This document shows positions 45,754 through 57,246 of a stretch of DNA of 64,000 bases, piece after piece. Under the pieces are notes generated by a model. It did no database searches and was not told where the DNA came from. It saw nothing but the letters and a program-made list of their open reading frames with translations. The position numbers were made by a program, and so were the translations under genes. The DNA comes from an uncultured Stenotrophomonas sp. (lineage in GTDB: Bacteria; Pseudomonadota; Gammaproteobacteria; Xanthomonadales; Xanthomonadaceae). The first letter of the stretch is position 1; every line of letters begins with the position of its first letter. The stretch is from positions 1-64,000 of the forward strand of contig CAJYNG010000023.1 in NCBI GenBank assembly GCA_913775725.1, written 5' to 3'.

Positions 45754-46707
45754 TCAGCGTGCGACGAAGGTCGACACCGCGCCGGCAAGGCGCTCGTGGT
45801 CGATATGGGGGTCGAACCAGCGCGCATCAAGTTCGCCGCGCAGCCAGGTCAGCTGGCGCTTGGCCAGCTGCCGGGTGGCGAAGATCGCCTTGTCTCGGAA
45901 ACGGGCGGCATCGCCCTCCCCGTCCAGGTACTCCCAGGCTTGGCGATAGCCGACCGCGCGCACTGCCGGCAGGTCCAGTGGCGCCTCCACGGCGGCCATT
46001 TCCGGCATCGCGCGCAACGCCCGCACTTCGTCGAGAAAGCCCTGCGCCAGCATGGCATCGAAGCGCGCCTCGATACGCTGGTGCAGCACCGCGCGATCAT
46101 GCGGCGCCAGGATCAGCTTCAGGGAGCGCACCGGCAACGGCGCCAAGCCCGGCCGGCGCTGCCATTCAGTGATGGGCGTGCCGGTCAGGCGATAGACCTC
46201 CAGCGCCCGCTGGATACGTTGCGGGTCGGTGGCATGGATGCGTGCCGCCGCGGCTGGATCGACCTTGGCCAGCTCAGCGTGCAGTGCCGCCCAGCCACGC
46301 TCGGCTGCCTCGGCGCTGAGCGCTTCGCGCGTCGCCCCATCGGCCTCCGGCATCGGCGACAGGCCCTGAAGCAGCGCCCGGAAGTACAAGCCAGTGCCGC
46401 CGGCCAGGATCGGCATCTTGCCGCGCGCCACGATGTCGGCCACGACCCGGCCGGCATCGGCGGCGAATTCGGCCGCCGAGTAGGTCTGCCACGGATCGCG
46501 AAGGTCCAGCAGATGGTGCGGCGCCTGCGCACGCTCGGCCGCATCGGGCTTGGCCGAACCGATATCCAGGTGCCGGTATACCAACGCCGAATCGACGCTG
46601 ACGATTTCGCCATCCAGCTGTTGCGCCAGGGCGATCGCGGTGGCGGTCTTGCCACTGGCGGTCGGCCCCATCACGGCGATCGCCAGTGGCCGCCGGTCAA
46701 TGCCCAT
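45754..46707 (-). CDS. miaA: tRNA dimethylallyltransferase MiaA
   Basis: A 317-residue enzyme that adds an isopentenyl group to A37 of tRNAs that read U-starting codons. It has a P-loop ([20 protein letters not shown]), the substrate part [34 protein letters not shown] and the tRNA-binding region ([15 protein letters not shown]). Its ATG shares one base with the folP stop (TGATG). hfq follows 96 bases later. Confidence 0.96.
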   Translation of the reverse strand: MGIDRRPLAIAVMGPTASGKTATAIALAQQLDGEIVSVDSALVYRHLDIGSAKPDAAERAQAPHHLLDLRDPWQTYSAAEFAADAGRVVADIVARGKMPILAGGTGLYFRALLQGLSPMPEADGATREALSAEAAERGWAALHAELAKVDPAAAARIHATDPQRIQRALEVYRLTGTPITEWQRRPGLAPLPVRSLKLILAPHDRAVLHQRIEARFDAMLAQGFLDEVRALRAMPEMAAVEAPLDLPAVRAVGYRQAWEYLDGEGDAARFRDKAIFATRQLAKRQLTWLRGELDARWFDPHIDHERLAGAVSTFVAR

Positions 46708-47603
46708 CAGTCTTCGTCCGGCCAGCGGATCGTCGGCGTGGCGTCGGCACGCGGCATGGGCACGGCTTCCACTGCCTGCCAGATCTTCAGCGCATCCACG
46801 GTGGCCGCCACGTCATGCACGCGCACGATGCGCGCACCGCGCTGCACCGCGATCAGATGCGCGGCCACGGACGCCGCCACGCGTTCAGACGGCGTGTCGC
46901 GCCCGGTCAGTTCACCCAGGCTGCGCTTGCGCGACAGGCCAGCCAGCATCGGCACGCCCAGCTCCAGGAAGCGCTCCGAGCGGGCCAGCAGGGTCATGTT
47001 GTGGGCGGTGGTCTTGCCGAAGCCGAAACCGAGATCGATCAGCAGGTTCTTCTTCTCAATGCCCGCCATCTCGGCAGCGAACAGGCGCTGCACCAGGAAG
47101 CCGTGCACCTCGGCGACCACATCGTCGTAGTGAGGATCGGCCTGCATGTGGCCCGGCTCGCCCTGCATGTGCATCAGCACCACCGGCACGCCGGTTTCAG
47201 CGGCGGCGTCCAGCGCCCCCTCCTGTCGCAGACCGAAGATGTCGTTGATCATGCCGGCGCCAGCGGCCACCGCCGCACGCATCACCTCCGGCTTGAAGGT
47301 GTCGATGCTGATCGGCACCTGGGTACGGGCGGCCAGCTGCTCGATCACCGGAATCACCCGGCGCAGCTCGTCCTCGACCGATACCGGCGCAGCGCCCGGC
47401 CGGGTCGATTCGCCGCCGATATCGAGCAGGTCCGCGCCCTCCTCCACCAGCTTCAGGCCATGAGCGACCGCGGCCTCGGTGGTGTCGTGCGCGCCGCCAT
47501 CGGAGAACGAGTCCGGGGTGACGTTGACGATGCCCATGACCCGGGCACGGTCGAGGCGCAGGATGCGGCCGGCGCAATCGAGCTGGGGCGAGGTATCGAA
47601 CAT
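46707..47603 (-). CDS. folP: Dihydropteroate synthase
   Basis: A 298-residue folate-pathway enzyme that joins p-aminobenzoate to the pterin; it is the sulphonamide target. Motifs are [44 protein letters not shown] and [16 protein letters not shown]. The ATG at 47603 has GCAGGA upstream. It is first in folP-miaA-hfq-hflX here, preceded by a long repeat-rich gap. Confidence 0.96.
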   Translation of the reverse strand: MFDTSPQLDCAGRILRLDRARVMGIVNVTPDSFSDGGAHDTTEAAVAHGLKLVEEGADLLDIGGESTRPGAAPVSVEDELRRVIPVIEQLAARTQVPISIDTFKPEVMRAAVAAGAGMINDIFGLRQEGALDAAAETGVPVVLMHMQGEPGHMQADPHYDDVVAEVHGFLVQRLFAAEMAGIEKKNLLIDLGFGFGKTTAHNMTLLARSERFLELGVPMLAGLSRKRSLGELTGRDTPSERVAASVAAHLIAVQRGARIVRVHDVAATVDALKIWQAVEAVPMPRADATPTIRWPDED

Positions 47604-47726
47604 GGGCAATCCTGCAGGGACAACGACGGGTAGTTTAGTTCGGCAGGGCGGCGCCCTGCACCCGCAGTGGGAACGGCCACAGCAAGAGCCCAAGCAACAG
47701 CAGAAGCTGGTTTCCTGAGGGTAGCC

Positions 47727-47822
47727 GGGGTGGGTCCGGCTGCGGGAGACGCCGTAAACCCATCCATGGGGGCTTGGCCGCGGCATCCATGCCGCGGACA
47801 CTCCCGCAACCGGACCCACCCC
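47727..47822 (+). repeat. Structured intergenic element, copy A
   Basis: The outer arms GGGGTGGGTCCGG...TGCGGGAG and CTCCCGCA...CCGGACCCACCCC pair. Inside lie CGCCGTAAACCCATCCATGG, then GGGCTTGGC and an inner hairpin CCGCGGCATCCATGCCGCGG. The core is the reverse complement of that in copy B. Confidence 0.7.
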
Positions 47823-47863
47823 GCCTTCGACAGATTTCCGCGATCTGTCGGGCCTTGTTTTCT

Positions 47864-47886
47864 GTAGAGCCGAGCCATGCTCGGCT
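47864..47886 (+). repeat. SMAG-type palindrome
   Basis: GTAG-AGCCGAGC-CAT-GCTCGGCT, the classical S. maltophilia GTAG unit. Confidence 0.85.
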
Positions 47887-47953
47887 GAAATCTCACAGAT
47901 ATCGAGATATTCAATTTCGATGGAGATTCATCCACGCATGACGTGGATCTACC

Positions 47954-47977
47954 GTGTCGACCAAGGTCGACACCTAC
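47954..47977 (-). repeat. SMAG-type palindrome
   Basis: GTGTCGACC-AA-GGTCGACAC followed by CTAC; begins with GTAG on the minus strand. Confidence 0.8.
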
Positions 47978-48004
47978 CAACAGCAGCAGGAATCTGTAAG
48001 AGGT

Positions 48005-48100
48005 GGGGCGGTGTCGGATGGCGGGCTGTCAGCCGCATGGATGCGGCTGCCAAGCCCCCATGGATGGGTTTACGGCGCCCCCGCCATCCGACACCGCCCC
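48005..48100 (-). repeat. Structured intergenic element, copy B
   Basis: The outer arms GGGGCGGTGTCGGATGGCGG and CCGCCATCCGACACCGCCCC pair fully over 20 bases. The inside has the hairpin AGCCGCATGGATGCGGCT and the conserved core CCCCATGGATGGGTTTACGG. The core matches copy A inverted; the arms do not, although each copy pairs with itself. Confidence 0.7.
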
Positions 48101-48173
48101 GCCAAACCACGGAATACCGCTGTTGCTGTTGCTCTGGCTCGTAGCAGGTGCAGGGCGCAGCCCTGCCGCGCCC

Positions 48174-48359
48174 TCAACGGCGGCGGCGCTTGCGGTCCAC
48201 GTACAGGGTCTTGGCAATGCTCAGCACGATGCCGACCGCGATACCCACCACGCAGCCCAGCAGCAAGTTGTCGGCGCCCAGGCCCACAGCCACGCCGACC
48301 ACGGTGGCGATGACCATTTCGACGGTGTGGGAAATCGGTTCGGGCTTCGGGGCGGACAT
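48174..48359 (-). CDS. Small membrane protein
   Basis: A 61-residue protein, MSAPKPEPISHTVEMVIATV onwards, with two Gly-rich hydrophobic segments (VVGVAVGLGADNLLLGCVVG and IAVGIVLSIAKTLYV) and a basic tail RKRRRR. GGAG lies before the ATG. It follows ftsH on the same strand. Family unknown; two glycine-rich helices suggest a small membrane-integral protein. Confidence 0.65.
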   Translation of the reverse strand: MSAPKPEPISHTVEMVIATVVGVAVGLGADNLLLGCVVGIAVGIVLSIAKTLYVDRKRRRR

Positions 48360-48411
48360 GCGGGCTCCAGCGTCAGTACGGTTCTTCGGGATGGGCCAGT
48401 GGCCCGGAAAC

Positions 48412-48439
48412 GACGAAGCCGGGTTGCCCCGGCCTCGTC
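48412..48439 (-). terminator. Hairpin after ftsH
   Basis: GACGAAGCCGGG and CCCGGCCTCGTC form a 12-bp stem with one mismatch and a TTGC loop, 22 bases after the ftsH stop. The T-run is poor. Confidence 0.5.
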
Positions 48440-48461
48440 TGGTGTCACATGCAGCGGGCCG

Positions 48462-50396
<1,935 letters not shown>

Positions 50397-50465
50397 CCTC
50401 ATTGGCTCCGGTGTTCCTCTCAGTGCTTGCGTTGCGTTGGGGTCGAACTTGCGTACGTTGCGAGC

Positions 50466-51098
50466 TTACTTCATGTGGGCGCGTTTTCCCTGACCCAAGG
50501 CATACACCTCGGGAGAGCGCTTGCGCGAGGCTTCCGGCTTGCGGATGGAGACCTTGTCGTACCGGCGGCGCATGTCGCGCACGTAGTCGTCAAAGCCCTC
50601 GCCCTGGAACAGCTTGATCAGGAATGCCCCACCGGTCTTCAGGTGGTTGTCGGCAAAATCCAGGGCCAGCTCCGCCAGGTGCATCATCCGCGGCTGGTCG
50701 ACCGCGCCTACACCACTCTTATTGGGGGCCATGTCCGACAGCACAAGGTCTACCGGCTGATCCCCGAGCATGGCTTCAAACTGCGATAGAACGGCTTCTT
50801 CCCTGAAGTCACCATGAAGGAACTCCACGCCGGCCAGCGGCGGCATATCCAGGATGTCCAGTGCCAGCACGCGGCCGGTGTCGCCAATCTGTCTCCGAAC
50901 CTGCTGAGACCAGCCGCCCGGGGCCGCGCCAAGATCGACCACCACCATGTGCGGCTTCAGCAACCGGTCACGTTCCAGCAGCTCTTCGAGCTTGTAGGCG
51001 GCGCGCGAGCGCATGCCTTCGGCCTGGGCCTTCTTCACGAAGGGGTCGGAGAAGTGTTCCTTGAGCCAGCGCTGGCTGCTTTTGCTGCGGGTAGCCAT
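50466..51098 (-). CDS. rlmE: 23S rRNA 2'-O-methyltransferase RlmE (FtsJ/RrmJ)
   Basis: A 210-residue SAM methyltransferase that methylates U2552 of 23S rRNA in late 50S assembly. It has the SAM motif [16 protein letters not shown], the K-D-K-E residues seen in [24 protein letters not shown], and [16 protein letters not shown]. It lies before ftsH on the same strand and diverges from the YhbY gene with a 65-base gap. Confidence 0.96.
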   Translation of the reverse strand: MATRSKSSQRWLKEHFSDPFVKKAQAEGMRSRAAYKLEELLERDRLLKPHMVVVDLGAAPGGWSQQVRRQIGDTGRVLALDILDMPPLAGVEFLHGDFREEAVLSQFEAMLGDQPVDLVLSDMAPNKSGVGAVDQPRMMHLAELALDFADNHLKTGGAFLIKLFQGEGFDDYVRDMRRRYDKVSIRKPEASRKRSPEVYALGQGKRAHMK

Positions 51099-51163
51099 TG
51101 AAAATAGGGGCTGATGGGGTCCTCATGATACCCTGATCGCCCCATTCAACCGTGTTTTCCTGC

Positions 51164-51469
51164 ATGTCCATCGCCCTGACCGCCTCCCAGACCCGTTTCC
51201 TGCGCGGCCAAGCCCACGACCTGAAGGCCCTGCTGCAGACCGGCGGCAAGGGCGTGACCCCGGCCTTCATCGCTGAGCTGAACGAAGTGCTGGAGCGCCA
51301 CGAGCTGGTCAAGGTGAAGGTCGCTGCCGAAGACCGCGACGCCCGTGACGTGATGATCGGCGAGATCGTCGAAGCCACCGAAAGCGCACTGGTGCAGCGC
51401 ATCGGCCACGTCGCCGTGCTGTACCGCCCCAGCAAGGAACAGCGCCAGATCGTGCTGCCCCGCGGCTGA
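51164..51469 (+). CDS. yhbY: YhbY-family RNA-binding protein
   Basis: A 101-residue CRM-domain protein that associates with pre-50S particles. It has LRGQAHDLKALLQTGGKGVT, LNEVLERHELVKVKVAAED and GHVAVLYRPSKEQRQIVLPR. The ATG at 51164 is the family start. It is divergent from rlmE and followed by a Mth938-like gene after 13 bases. Confidence 0.92.
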   Translation: MSIALTASQTRFLRGQAHDLKALLQTGGKGVTPAFIAELNEVLERHELVKVKVAAEDRDARDVMIGEIVEATESALVQRIGHVAVLYRPSKEQRQIVLPRG

Positions 51470-51482
51470 TCACCTTACTGCC

Positions 51483-51857
51483 ATGCAGCTGAACCACGAA
51501 CCGCCGGATTACGCCTACAGCCTGCGCGCCGCCGATGGCCGCTCGGCCAAGGTGAATGACCAGGTGCTGGGCAGCAGTTTCTTCCTGAGCCCGGACCAGC
51601 TGGTCACGCAATGGCCGGTAGTGAGCGCCACCGCGCTGCAGCTGGCTGACCTGGAGCCGATCCTGGCGCTGAACCCGGCGCTGATCGTGCTTGGCACCGG
51701 CGACCGCCAGGTGTTCCCGCCGGCGGTGGTGATGGCCGCCTGCCTGTCACGCGGCATCGGCCTGGAAGTGATGAACAATCCGGCCGCCGCGCGCACCTTC
51801 AACATCCTGGCCGGCGAAGGCCGCAAGGTCGCCGCCGCTTTCATCCTGGAAGGCTGA
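51483..51857 (+). CDS. Mth938-like / NDUFAF3-family protein (DUF498)
   Basis: A 124-residue protein with the family fold signs: a conserved N-terminal part (VNDQVLGSSFFLSPDQLVTQ), NPALIVLGTGDRQVFPPA, GIGLEVMNNPAAARTFNILA and a final VAAAFILEG. Mitochondrial relatives help assemble complex I; the bacterial role is not defined. It follows the YhbY gene by 13 bases. SMAG palindromes come after it. Confidence 0.88.
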   Translation: MQLNHEPPDYAYSLRAADGRSAKVNDQVLGSSFFLSPDQLVTQWPVVSATALQLADLEPILALNPALIVLGTGDRQVFPPAVVMAACLSRGIGLEVMNNPAAARTFNILAGEGRKVAAAFILEG

Positions 51858-51866
51858 GGCGGCGCT

Positions 51867-51980
51867 GCCGGGCATGGCCCGGCGCTCCCCTGGATCTCAC
51901 GTAGCCTGTAGCGCCCGAGCCCATGCTCGGGCGGCGCCGCGTCGCGGCGCGGAAAGCCGCCGGGCCTGGCCCGGCGCTAC
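51867..51980. repeat. Cluster of SMAG-type palindromes
   Basis: GCCGGGC-ATG-GCCCGGC (51867-51883), GTAGCGCCCGAGC and its complement GCTCGGGC (51908-51935), and GCCGGGC-CTG-GCCCGGC followed by GCTAC (51959-51980). The last two face each other, forming a SMAG dimer between two convergent genes. Confidence 0.8.
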
Positions 51981-51998
51981 CTACCCGATCACACGCAA

Positions 51999-52784
51999 TC
52001 AACGTGCCGGCAGATACTGCTGCGGGTCGACCGGCTTGCCGTTGTAGCGAATCTCGAAGTGCACCATGTCGCGGTTCGCACCGGTACGGCCCATTTCGGC
52101 GATCTGCTCGCCGGCCTTCACGCTCTGCCCTTCATTCACCAGGCGCTTGCGGTTGTGGCCATAGGCCGACAGCCACTGGTCGCTGTGCTTGATGATGATC
52201 AGCTCGCCGTAGCCGACCAGGCCGGCACCGGAATACACCACCACGCCATTGGCGGTGGCCTTGACCGCCTGGCCGCTGGTGCCGGCGATGTCCACGCCCT
52301 GCTTGGTCGCGTCACCGGCCACGTAGCGGCCAACGATGGCGCCGTCAGCCGGCCAGCGCCAGGCGATGTTGCTCTTCACCGGACCGACCGGCGCCGGGGC
52401 CGGCGTGGTGCTGCCGCCACTGCTGCCACCCGAGCGCGGCGGGGTGACCACCGTGGTAGGCGCGCGGCCGCCGCTGGCACCGGCCGGATACAGCCGGATC
52501 ACCTGCCCCGGGTGGATGGTCGAGGGGTTGTCCAGGCTGTTCCAGGCAATCAGGTCGGCCGGGGTGATGTCATGGATGCGGGCCAGCGCATAGATGGTGT
52601 CGCCCTTGCGCACCACCACGGTCTGCCCGGGCTTGGGCACCGAGGTCTTCGGCGTGGTCACACCACCACCGGTGCTGCCACCACCAGGACGAACCACAGT
52701 AGCGGTGCCGCAGGCGGCCAGAGTGGAAACCAGCAACGCCAGCGCGCCGATGCGCACTCCCTTGCTCAGACGATCAGGACTCAT
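51999..52784 (-). CDS. nlpD: NlpD-type LysM/M23 lipoprotein
   Basis: A 261-residue outer-membrane lipoprotein (lipobox STLAACG) with a LysM domain (VVRKGDTIYALARIHDITPA), a Gly/Pro/Thr linker and a C-terminal M23 domain (WRWPADGAIVGRYV ... VDIAGTSGQAVKATANGVVV ... LSAYGHNRKRLVNEGQ ... VHFEIRYNGKPVDPQQYLP). The first zinc-site His of active M23 enzymes is replaced in GVDIAG, as in NlpD amidase activators. It should activate septal amidases at division. Its start overlaps the yqaA-like gene by 4 bases. Confidence 0.93.
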   Translation of the reverse strand: MSPDRLSKGVRIGALALLVSTLAACGTATVVRPGGGSTGGGVTTPKTSVPKPGQTVVVRKGDTIYALARIHDITPADLIAWNSLDNPSTIHPGQVIRLYPAGASGGRAPTTVVTPPRSGGSSGGSTTPAPAPVGPVKSNIAWRWPADGAIVGRYVAGDATKQGVDIAGTSGQAVKATANGVVVYSGAGLVGYGELIIIKHSDQWLSAYGHNRKRLVNEGQSVKAGEQIAEMGRTGANRDMVHFEIRYNGKPVDPQQYLPAR

Positions 52785-53395
52785 GCGAACTTCGACCTCC
52801 ATACAAGCCAGGCGATCAGCACCACCACCAACGCGGTGGCGATCCAGCCCAGCGGTTCAATCCAGCGACGCAGTGCCGCTTCAGCACGCGCACCACCGAT
52901 ACGGATGACCGCAGCCAGCACGAACACGCGCTTGCCGCGACCGATCAGCATGCTCAGCAGGTACTGCGGCATCGGTACGCCGACGATACCCGATGCCCAC
53001 GTGAAGACCTTCATCGGGATGGGCATGAATCCGCCCAGCACCAGGAAGGTGAACACCGCCCACGGCGACTCGGCCATCTTCGCCTGCACGGTGGTGATGC
53101 CCTGCTCGATGGCCGGCAGCATGCCCAGCGCTTCGAACAACGGCTTGATCGCCTCGAAGGCGTAATGACCCAGTGCATAGCCAATCAGCGCGCCGACCAT
53201 CGAGCCGGCCAGGCTGAGGGTGGCGAACCACCAGCCGCGCTTGGGCTGGGCCACGCACATCGGCGCCAGCATCACCTCCGGCATCACCGGGAAGATGATC
53301 GCCTCGAAGAAGCTCAACACCGTCAGGTAGGTCGGCGCGCGTTCGTGCGCCGCCCACTTCATCGCCCGCTCGTACAGCGGCCCGAAAATCTTCAT
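52781..53395 (-). CDS. YqaA-family (DedA-related) membrane protein
   Basis: A 204-residue membrane protein of the SNARE-associated/VTT group. It shows YLTVLSFFEAIIFPVMPEVM, MVGALIGYALGHYAFEAIKP, FTFLVLGGFMPIPMKVFTWA and a C-terminal helix. Relatives act in lipid or envelope homeostasis. It lies between pcm (18-base gap) and nlpD (4-base overlap) in a conserved stationary-phase group. Confidence 0.88.
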   Translation of the reverse strand: MKIFGPLYERAMKWAAHERAPTYLTVLSFFEAIIFPVMPEVMLAPMCVAQPKRGWWFATLSLAGSMVGALIGYALGHYAFEAIKPLFEALGMLPAIEQGITTVQAKMAESPWAVFTFLVLGGFMPIPMKVFTWASGIVGVPMPQYLLSMLIGRGKRVFVLAAVIRIGGARAEAALRRWIEPLGWIATALVVVLIAWLVWRSKFA

Positions 53396-53413
53396 GCAAC
53401 CCTGCTCCGTGGA

Positions 53414-54091
53414 TTAGTCGAGCATGCCAGACAGCAGCGGCACGAACGTGACCGGCGCCAGCACGTGTTGTTCGATGCTGCCGTCGGCCTTGCGGTCCAG
53501 CTGTACCAGCGACTGCGCCCCGGGGCCACCGACCGGCGCCACCAGGCGGCCGCCCTCGGCCAGCTGCTCGATCAGGGCGTCGACCAGTGCCGGCGCCGCC
53601 GCAGTGACCACGATGGCATCGAACGGACCGTGCTCGGCCCAGCCGACGCGGCCGTCGTCATGCTTGGTGCGGATGTTCATGCCCAGCGCACGGAAGCGCT
53701 TGCGGGCCTGGCGCAGCAGATCGCCGATGCGCTCCACGGTGTAGACCTCCAGGCCCAGCGCACCGAGGATGGCGGCCTGGTAACCGGAACCGGTGCCGAC
53801 TTCCAGCACCCGCTTCGGCGCGACCTGGAGCACTGCCTCGGTCATCCGCGCGACCACCCAGGGCTGCGAGATGGTCTGGCCGTGGCCGATCGGCAGCGCG
53901 GTGTCTTCATACGCACGCGAGGCCAGTGCCTCGTCGATGAACAGATGGCGCGGCACCACCCGGATCGCGTTCAAGGTCGGCTCGTCAACGATGCCGGCTT
54001 CGCGCAGGCGGTCGACCAGGCGGTCACGCACGCGCTGCGAGGTCATGCCGATACCGACGGCTTCCGGTTGCAGGCGCAGGCGTGGGCTCAT
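53414..54091 (-). CDS. pcm: Protein-L-isoaspartate O-methyltransferase
   Basis: A 225-residue repair enzyme that methylates isoaspartyl residues in aged proteins. It has [40 protein letters not shown], the SAM motif [15 protein letters not shown] and [20 protein letters not shown]. Its start overlaps the surE stop by 4 bases (ATGA). Confidence 0.96.
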   Translation of the reverse strand: MSPRLRLQPEAVGIGMTSQRVRDRLVDRLREAGIVDEPTLNAIRVVPRHLFIDEALASRAYEDTALPIGHGQTISQPWVVARMTEAVLQVAPKRVLEVGTGSGYQAAILGALGLEVYTVERIGDLLRQARKRFRALGMNIRTKHDDGRVGWAEHGPFDAIVVTAAAPALVDALIEQLAEGGRLVAPVGGPGAQSLVQLDRKADGSIEQHVLAPVTFVPLLSGMLD

Positions 54092-54867
54092 GCCGGCTGG
54101 TCCAGCGCGGCACTGAGGCCGCCGACCCAGCTGGCCACCTTCTCCAGTGCCTGGTAGCGGGTCAGGTCGACCTGGATCGGGGTGATCGAGATGTGGCCGG
54201 TGCGCACCGCATGGAAATCGGTGCCGGGACCGGAGTCCTGCTCACGACCGGCCGGGCCGATCCAGTACACCTCGTTGCCGCGCGGGTCCTTCTGCGCGAT
54301 GCAGCCTTCGGCGCGATGGCGGTTGCCGAGGCGGGTGACCTCAAAGCCCTTGACCTCGCTCCACGGCAGGTCAGGCACGTTGACGTTGAGGATGGTGTCA
54401 GCCGGCAACGGATCGGCCTTGAGCCGGGCCACGATCTCCACTGCGGCGCGCGCGGCGGTTTCGAAGTGCTTCGGATCGTGGTTGCGGGTGACCAGCGAGA
54501 CCGCCACCGCCGGCAGGCCGAGGAAGCGACCTTCCATCGCCGCCGAGACGGTGCCGGAATAGATCACGTCATCGCCGAGGTTGGCGGCGTTGTTGATGCC
54601 GGACACGACAATGTCGGGTTCGAACTCGAGCAGCCCGGTCAGCGCTAGGTGCACGCAGTCGGTCGGGGTGCCGGCCACCGAGACGGTGTAATGGTCGATG
54701 CGCTTGAGGCGGATCGGCAGGTCCAGGGTCAGCGAATTGCTGGCGCCGGAGCGATCGCGGTCGGGCGCGACCACCGTGACTTCGTGTCCGGCCTCGCGCA
54801 GCACCGAAGCAAGCATCCGGATGCCTGCGGCGTCGACGCCATCGTCGTTACTGACCAGGATTCGCAT
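54088..54867 (-). CDS. surE: 5'/3'-nucleotidase SurE
   Basis: A 259-residue survival phosphatase for nucleoside monophosphates. The start [19 protein letters not shown] holds the metal-binding Asp pair. [23 protein letters not shown] and [20 protein letters not shown] are also seen. It begins the surE-pcm-yqaA-nlpD operon. Confidence 0.97.
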   Translation of the reverse strand: MRILVSNDDGVDAAGIRMLASVLREAGHEVTVVAPDRDRSGASNSLTLDLPIRLKRIDHYTVSVAGTPTDCVHLALTGLLEFEPDIVVSGINNAANLGDDVIYSGTVSAAMEGRFLGLPAVAVSLVTRNHDPKHFETAARAAVEIVARLKADPLPADTILNVNVPDLPWSEVKGFEVTRLGNRHRAEGCIAQKDPRGNEVYWIGPAGREQDSGPGTDFHAVRTGHISITPIQVDLTRYQALEKVASWVGGLSAALDQPA

Positions 54868-55076
54868 CTTCGATTTAACCGCTTGATTTTCCAAGAATTC
54901 GATTCCATCACCGTGCAGTGTGGGCGGGACCGTCGTACTCCCCTGCGGAAGCCGTCGACCCTGCAAGGGCATCGTCTATTGTGCCGCATGCGAGCCGCCG
55001 GTCCTACCCTGCCGGCGGTCACGACCGACATCGAACCGTCATAGGCAGACCTGCGCCGGCGGTTTACCCTGTGCGC

Positions 55077-55616
55077 ATGTCGCACCCTGAAGACGAAGAT
55101 CCGGCCGCATTGTTCCGTGCGGCCATCGGCGAAGTGACGCCGCTGCGCAAGGATGCCGAGCCGGCACCGGCTGCGCCCCGGCCGAAGCCGCGCGCGCGCA
55201 TGGCCGAACGTGACGAGGCCGAAGCCGCCGGCGAGTTCGCCCGACTGCTGCGCGACAGCACGCCGCTGGAAGCTGGCGACGTGGCCAGCTATCGCCGCGA
55301 CAACCTGCCACCACGTCTGTTCCAGCGCCTCAAGCGTGGCCAGTACTCGGTACAGGACGAACTGGACCTGCACGGCGCCACCGCCGCGCAGGCGGAGACG
55401 CTGTTGCGCCAGTTCCTGCTGGAGGCGCATGCACACGACTTTGGCTGCGTGCGCATCATCCACGGCAAGGGCCTGCAGTCCGATGGCGGCGCGCCGGTAC
55501 TGAAAAACCTGGTGGATCGCCTGCTGCGGCTGCGCAACGACGTGCTGGCGTTTCATTCGGCGCCGACCGGACAAGGCGGCACCGGTGCGATGCTGGTGCT
55601 GCTGGCGCGCAGATGA
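55077..55616 (+). CDS. Smr-domain protein
   Basis: A 179-residue protein with a C-terminal Smr domain: VQDELDLHGATAAQAETLLR, VRIIHGKGLQSDGGAPVLK and FHSAPTGQGGTGAMLVLL. The DLHG and HGKG motifs mark Smr endonuclease-like domains. E. coli SmrB cleaves mRNA behind stalled ribosomes; this could be its counterpart. It diverges from surE, and a perfect palindrome fills the space to truD. Confidence 0.88.
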   Translation: MSHPEDEDPAALFRAAIGEVTPLRKDAEPAPAAPRPKPRARMAERDEAEAAGEFARLLRDSTPLEAGDVASYRRDNLPPRLFQRLKRGQYSVQDELDLHGATAAQAETLLRQFLLEAHAHDFGCVRIIHGKGLQSDGGAPVLKNLVDRLLRLRNDVLAFHSAPTGQGGTGAMLVLLARR

Positions 55617-55683
55617 AAAAAGGGGACGGAGGGAATTAAGTCGTTTGTGGCACAAACGACTTAATTCCCTCCGTCCCCTTTTT
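55617..55683. terminator. Perfect 33-bp palindrome, bidirectional terminator
   Basis: The left arm starts AAAAAGGGGACGGAGGGAAT and ends GTCGTTTGTG; the right arm is its exact complement and ends in five T. The loop is one base. It begins directly after the smr stop and ends 3 bases before the truD stop, so each strand has a T-tailed hairpin. Confidence 0.85.
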
Positions 55684-55686
55684 CTG

Positions 55687-56718
55687 TCAGGCCTGCGAGG
55701 CGTCTTCGACGGGGCCGAGCTCGTGCAGCACGGCGGTGGCGTAGCAGCCTGGGGGCAGTGCGAATGACAGCTCCAGCACGTCATCGGCCAGCCACTGGTG
55801 CTGCAGCAGCGCCGGGCGCAGGCGCAGTGCGCGGCGCTCCTGCTTCAGCCGCGCGTCTTCCAGGCCGGCCCGCAGCGCCTTCGATTCCTCGTCATCCAGC
55901 GCGGCCAGCTCCAGCTCGCGTGCCGCATCGGTGCTGCGCAGCTCGCCTTCGCCCCACAGCGGCGCGCTGGGATGAATGTCGAAACGCGCCAGGCGTTCGG
56001 CCAGCACGTCGGTGTACGGCTCGGGTCCGAACACGCTGCGGCTGCCATCGAGCATCCACACTTCACCCTCCAGCGGCTGATCCCAGTTGCCCTGCTCCAC
56101 GCGCGCGGCCAGCACGCGGTTGAACAGCGCCGAACGAGCGGCTGACAGCAGCAGCGAACGCTGATCCTTGCGCATGCGGCGGCCACCGAACATCGCCAGT
56201 GCCGCCGGCACGTTGCCGCCGTCGCGGCCAAAGCGCTGCTCGCCAAACCAGTTCGGCAGGCCGCGCTCGGCAATCTGCTGCAGGCGTTCGCTGATCGCTG
56301 CGGCATCGCCCTGCACTTCACGCAGCACCAGCTTGAAGCGGTTGCCGGCCAGTGCGCCGCGCTGCAGCTTGCGGTTGTGCCAGGTGGCTTCGATCACTTC
56401 GATCTCGTCACTGGCCAGCTCGGCCAGGTCCGGCGCAATGCGCTTGGGCAGGTGCACACTGAAACGCTGGGTGGTGACTGCGTGGCGATCCTTCATGCCG
56501 GCGTAGCTCACCGCCATTTCCGGCAGGTCCGCCCACTTGGCCAGCACCTTGGCCACACGCACGGTGTTGGCGCCGCGCTTGCGGATGTGCAGCAGCAGGT
56601 GCTCACCTTCTCCGGTGGCCTCGAAGGCCGGCAGCTCGTCGACCTGGAAATCGTCCGGCGTGGTGCGGATGCGCGCCGTCAACAGCGGCGCACCAAACGC
56701 CAACGGCAGCGGAATCAT
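55687..56718 (-). CDS. truD: tRNA pseudouridine(13) synthase TruD
   Basis: A 343-residue enzyme that makes pseudouridine 13 in tRNA-Glu. It has [20 protein letters not shown], the catalytic Asp in [35 protein letters not shown] and the inserted TruD domain ([20 protein letters not shown]). Its start overlaps ispF by 4 bases. Confidence 0.96.
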   Translation of the reverse strand: MIPLPLAFGAPLLTARIRTTPDDFQVDELPAFEATGEGEHLLLHIRKRGANTVRVAKVLAKWADLPEMAVSYAGMKDRHAVTTQRFSVHLPKRIAPDLAELASDEIEVIEATWHNRKLQRGALAGNRFKLVLREVQGDAAAISERLQQIAERGLPNWFGEQRFGRDGGNVPAALAMFGGRRMRKDQRSLLLSAARSALFNRVLAARVEQGNWDQPLEGEVWMLDGSRSVFGPEPYTDVLAERLARFDIHPSAPLWGEGELRSTDAARELELAALDDEESKALRAGLEDARLKQERRALRLRPALLQHQWLADDVLELSFALPPGCYATAVLHELGPVEDASQA

Positions 56719-57212
56719 GCCGCCACCAGCAGCACAACGGCCTGTGCGGCAATGCCTTCGCCACGGCCGGTGAAGCCCAGCTTCTCCGAGGTGGTGGCCT
56801 TGACGCTGACCGCATCCAGCGGCAGCTGCAGCAACCCACCGATGCGCTCACGCATCGCCAGCGCATGCGGGCCAACCTTCGGACGCTCGCAGATCACGGT
56901 GATGTCGGTGTTGCCGACGCGCCAGCCGCGCTCGCGCAGCAGGCTGTCGCAGTGGCGCACGAAATCGCTGCTGTCGGCGCCCTTCCAGCGGTCGTCACTC
57001 GGCGGGAAATGCTGGCCGATGTCACCCAGCGCCAGCGCGCCGAGCATCGCATCGCAGAGGGCGTGCAGGATCACGTCGCCATCGCTGTGCGCGAGCACGC
57101 CGCAGCTGTGCGGCACGTTCACGCCGCCGAGCATGATGTGATCGCCTTCACCGAAGGCATGGACGTCGTAGCCCTGGCCGATGCGGACGGGCGGGAACGG
57201 TGCGGTGCTCAT
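56715..57212 (-). CDS. ispF: 2-C-methyl-D-erythritol 2,4-cyclodiphosphate synthase
   Basis: A 165-residue MEP-pathway enzyme. [20 protein letters not shown] holds the zinc ligands; [20 protein letters not shown] and [20 protein letters not shown] are also typical. It lies 34 bases after ispD and overlaps truD. Confidence 0.97.
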   Translation of the reverse strand: MSTAPFPPVRIGQGYDVHAFGEGDHIMLGGVNVPHSCGVLAHSDGDVILHALCDAMLGALALGDIGQHFPPSDDRWKGADSSDFVRHCDSLLRERGWRVGNTDITVICERPKVGPHALAMRERIGGLLQLPLDAVSVKATTSEKLGFTGRGEGIAAQAVVLLVAA

Positions 57213-57246
57213 GGATGCAACCCTTGCAGCAGGGCCGCGCGGACGG

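Larger units (their letters stand above)
47604..48173. other. Repeat-rich intergenic region
   Basis: About 570 bases with no gene. It contains two copies of a structured ~96-bp element in opposite orientation and two SMAG-type palindromes, listed separately. The folP promoter should lie at its left end. Confidence 0.7.
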
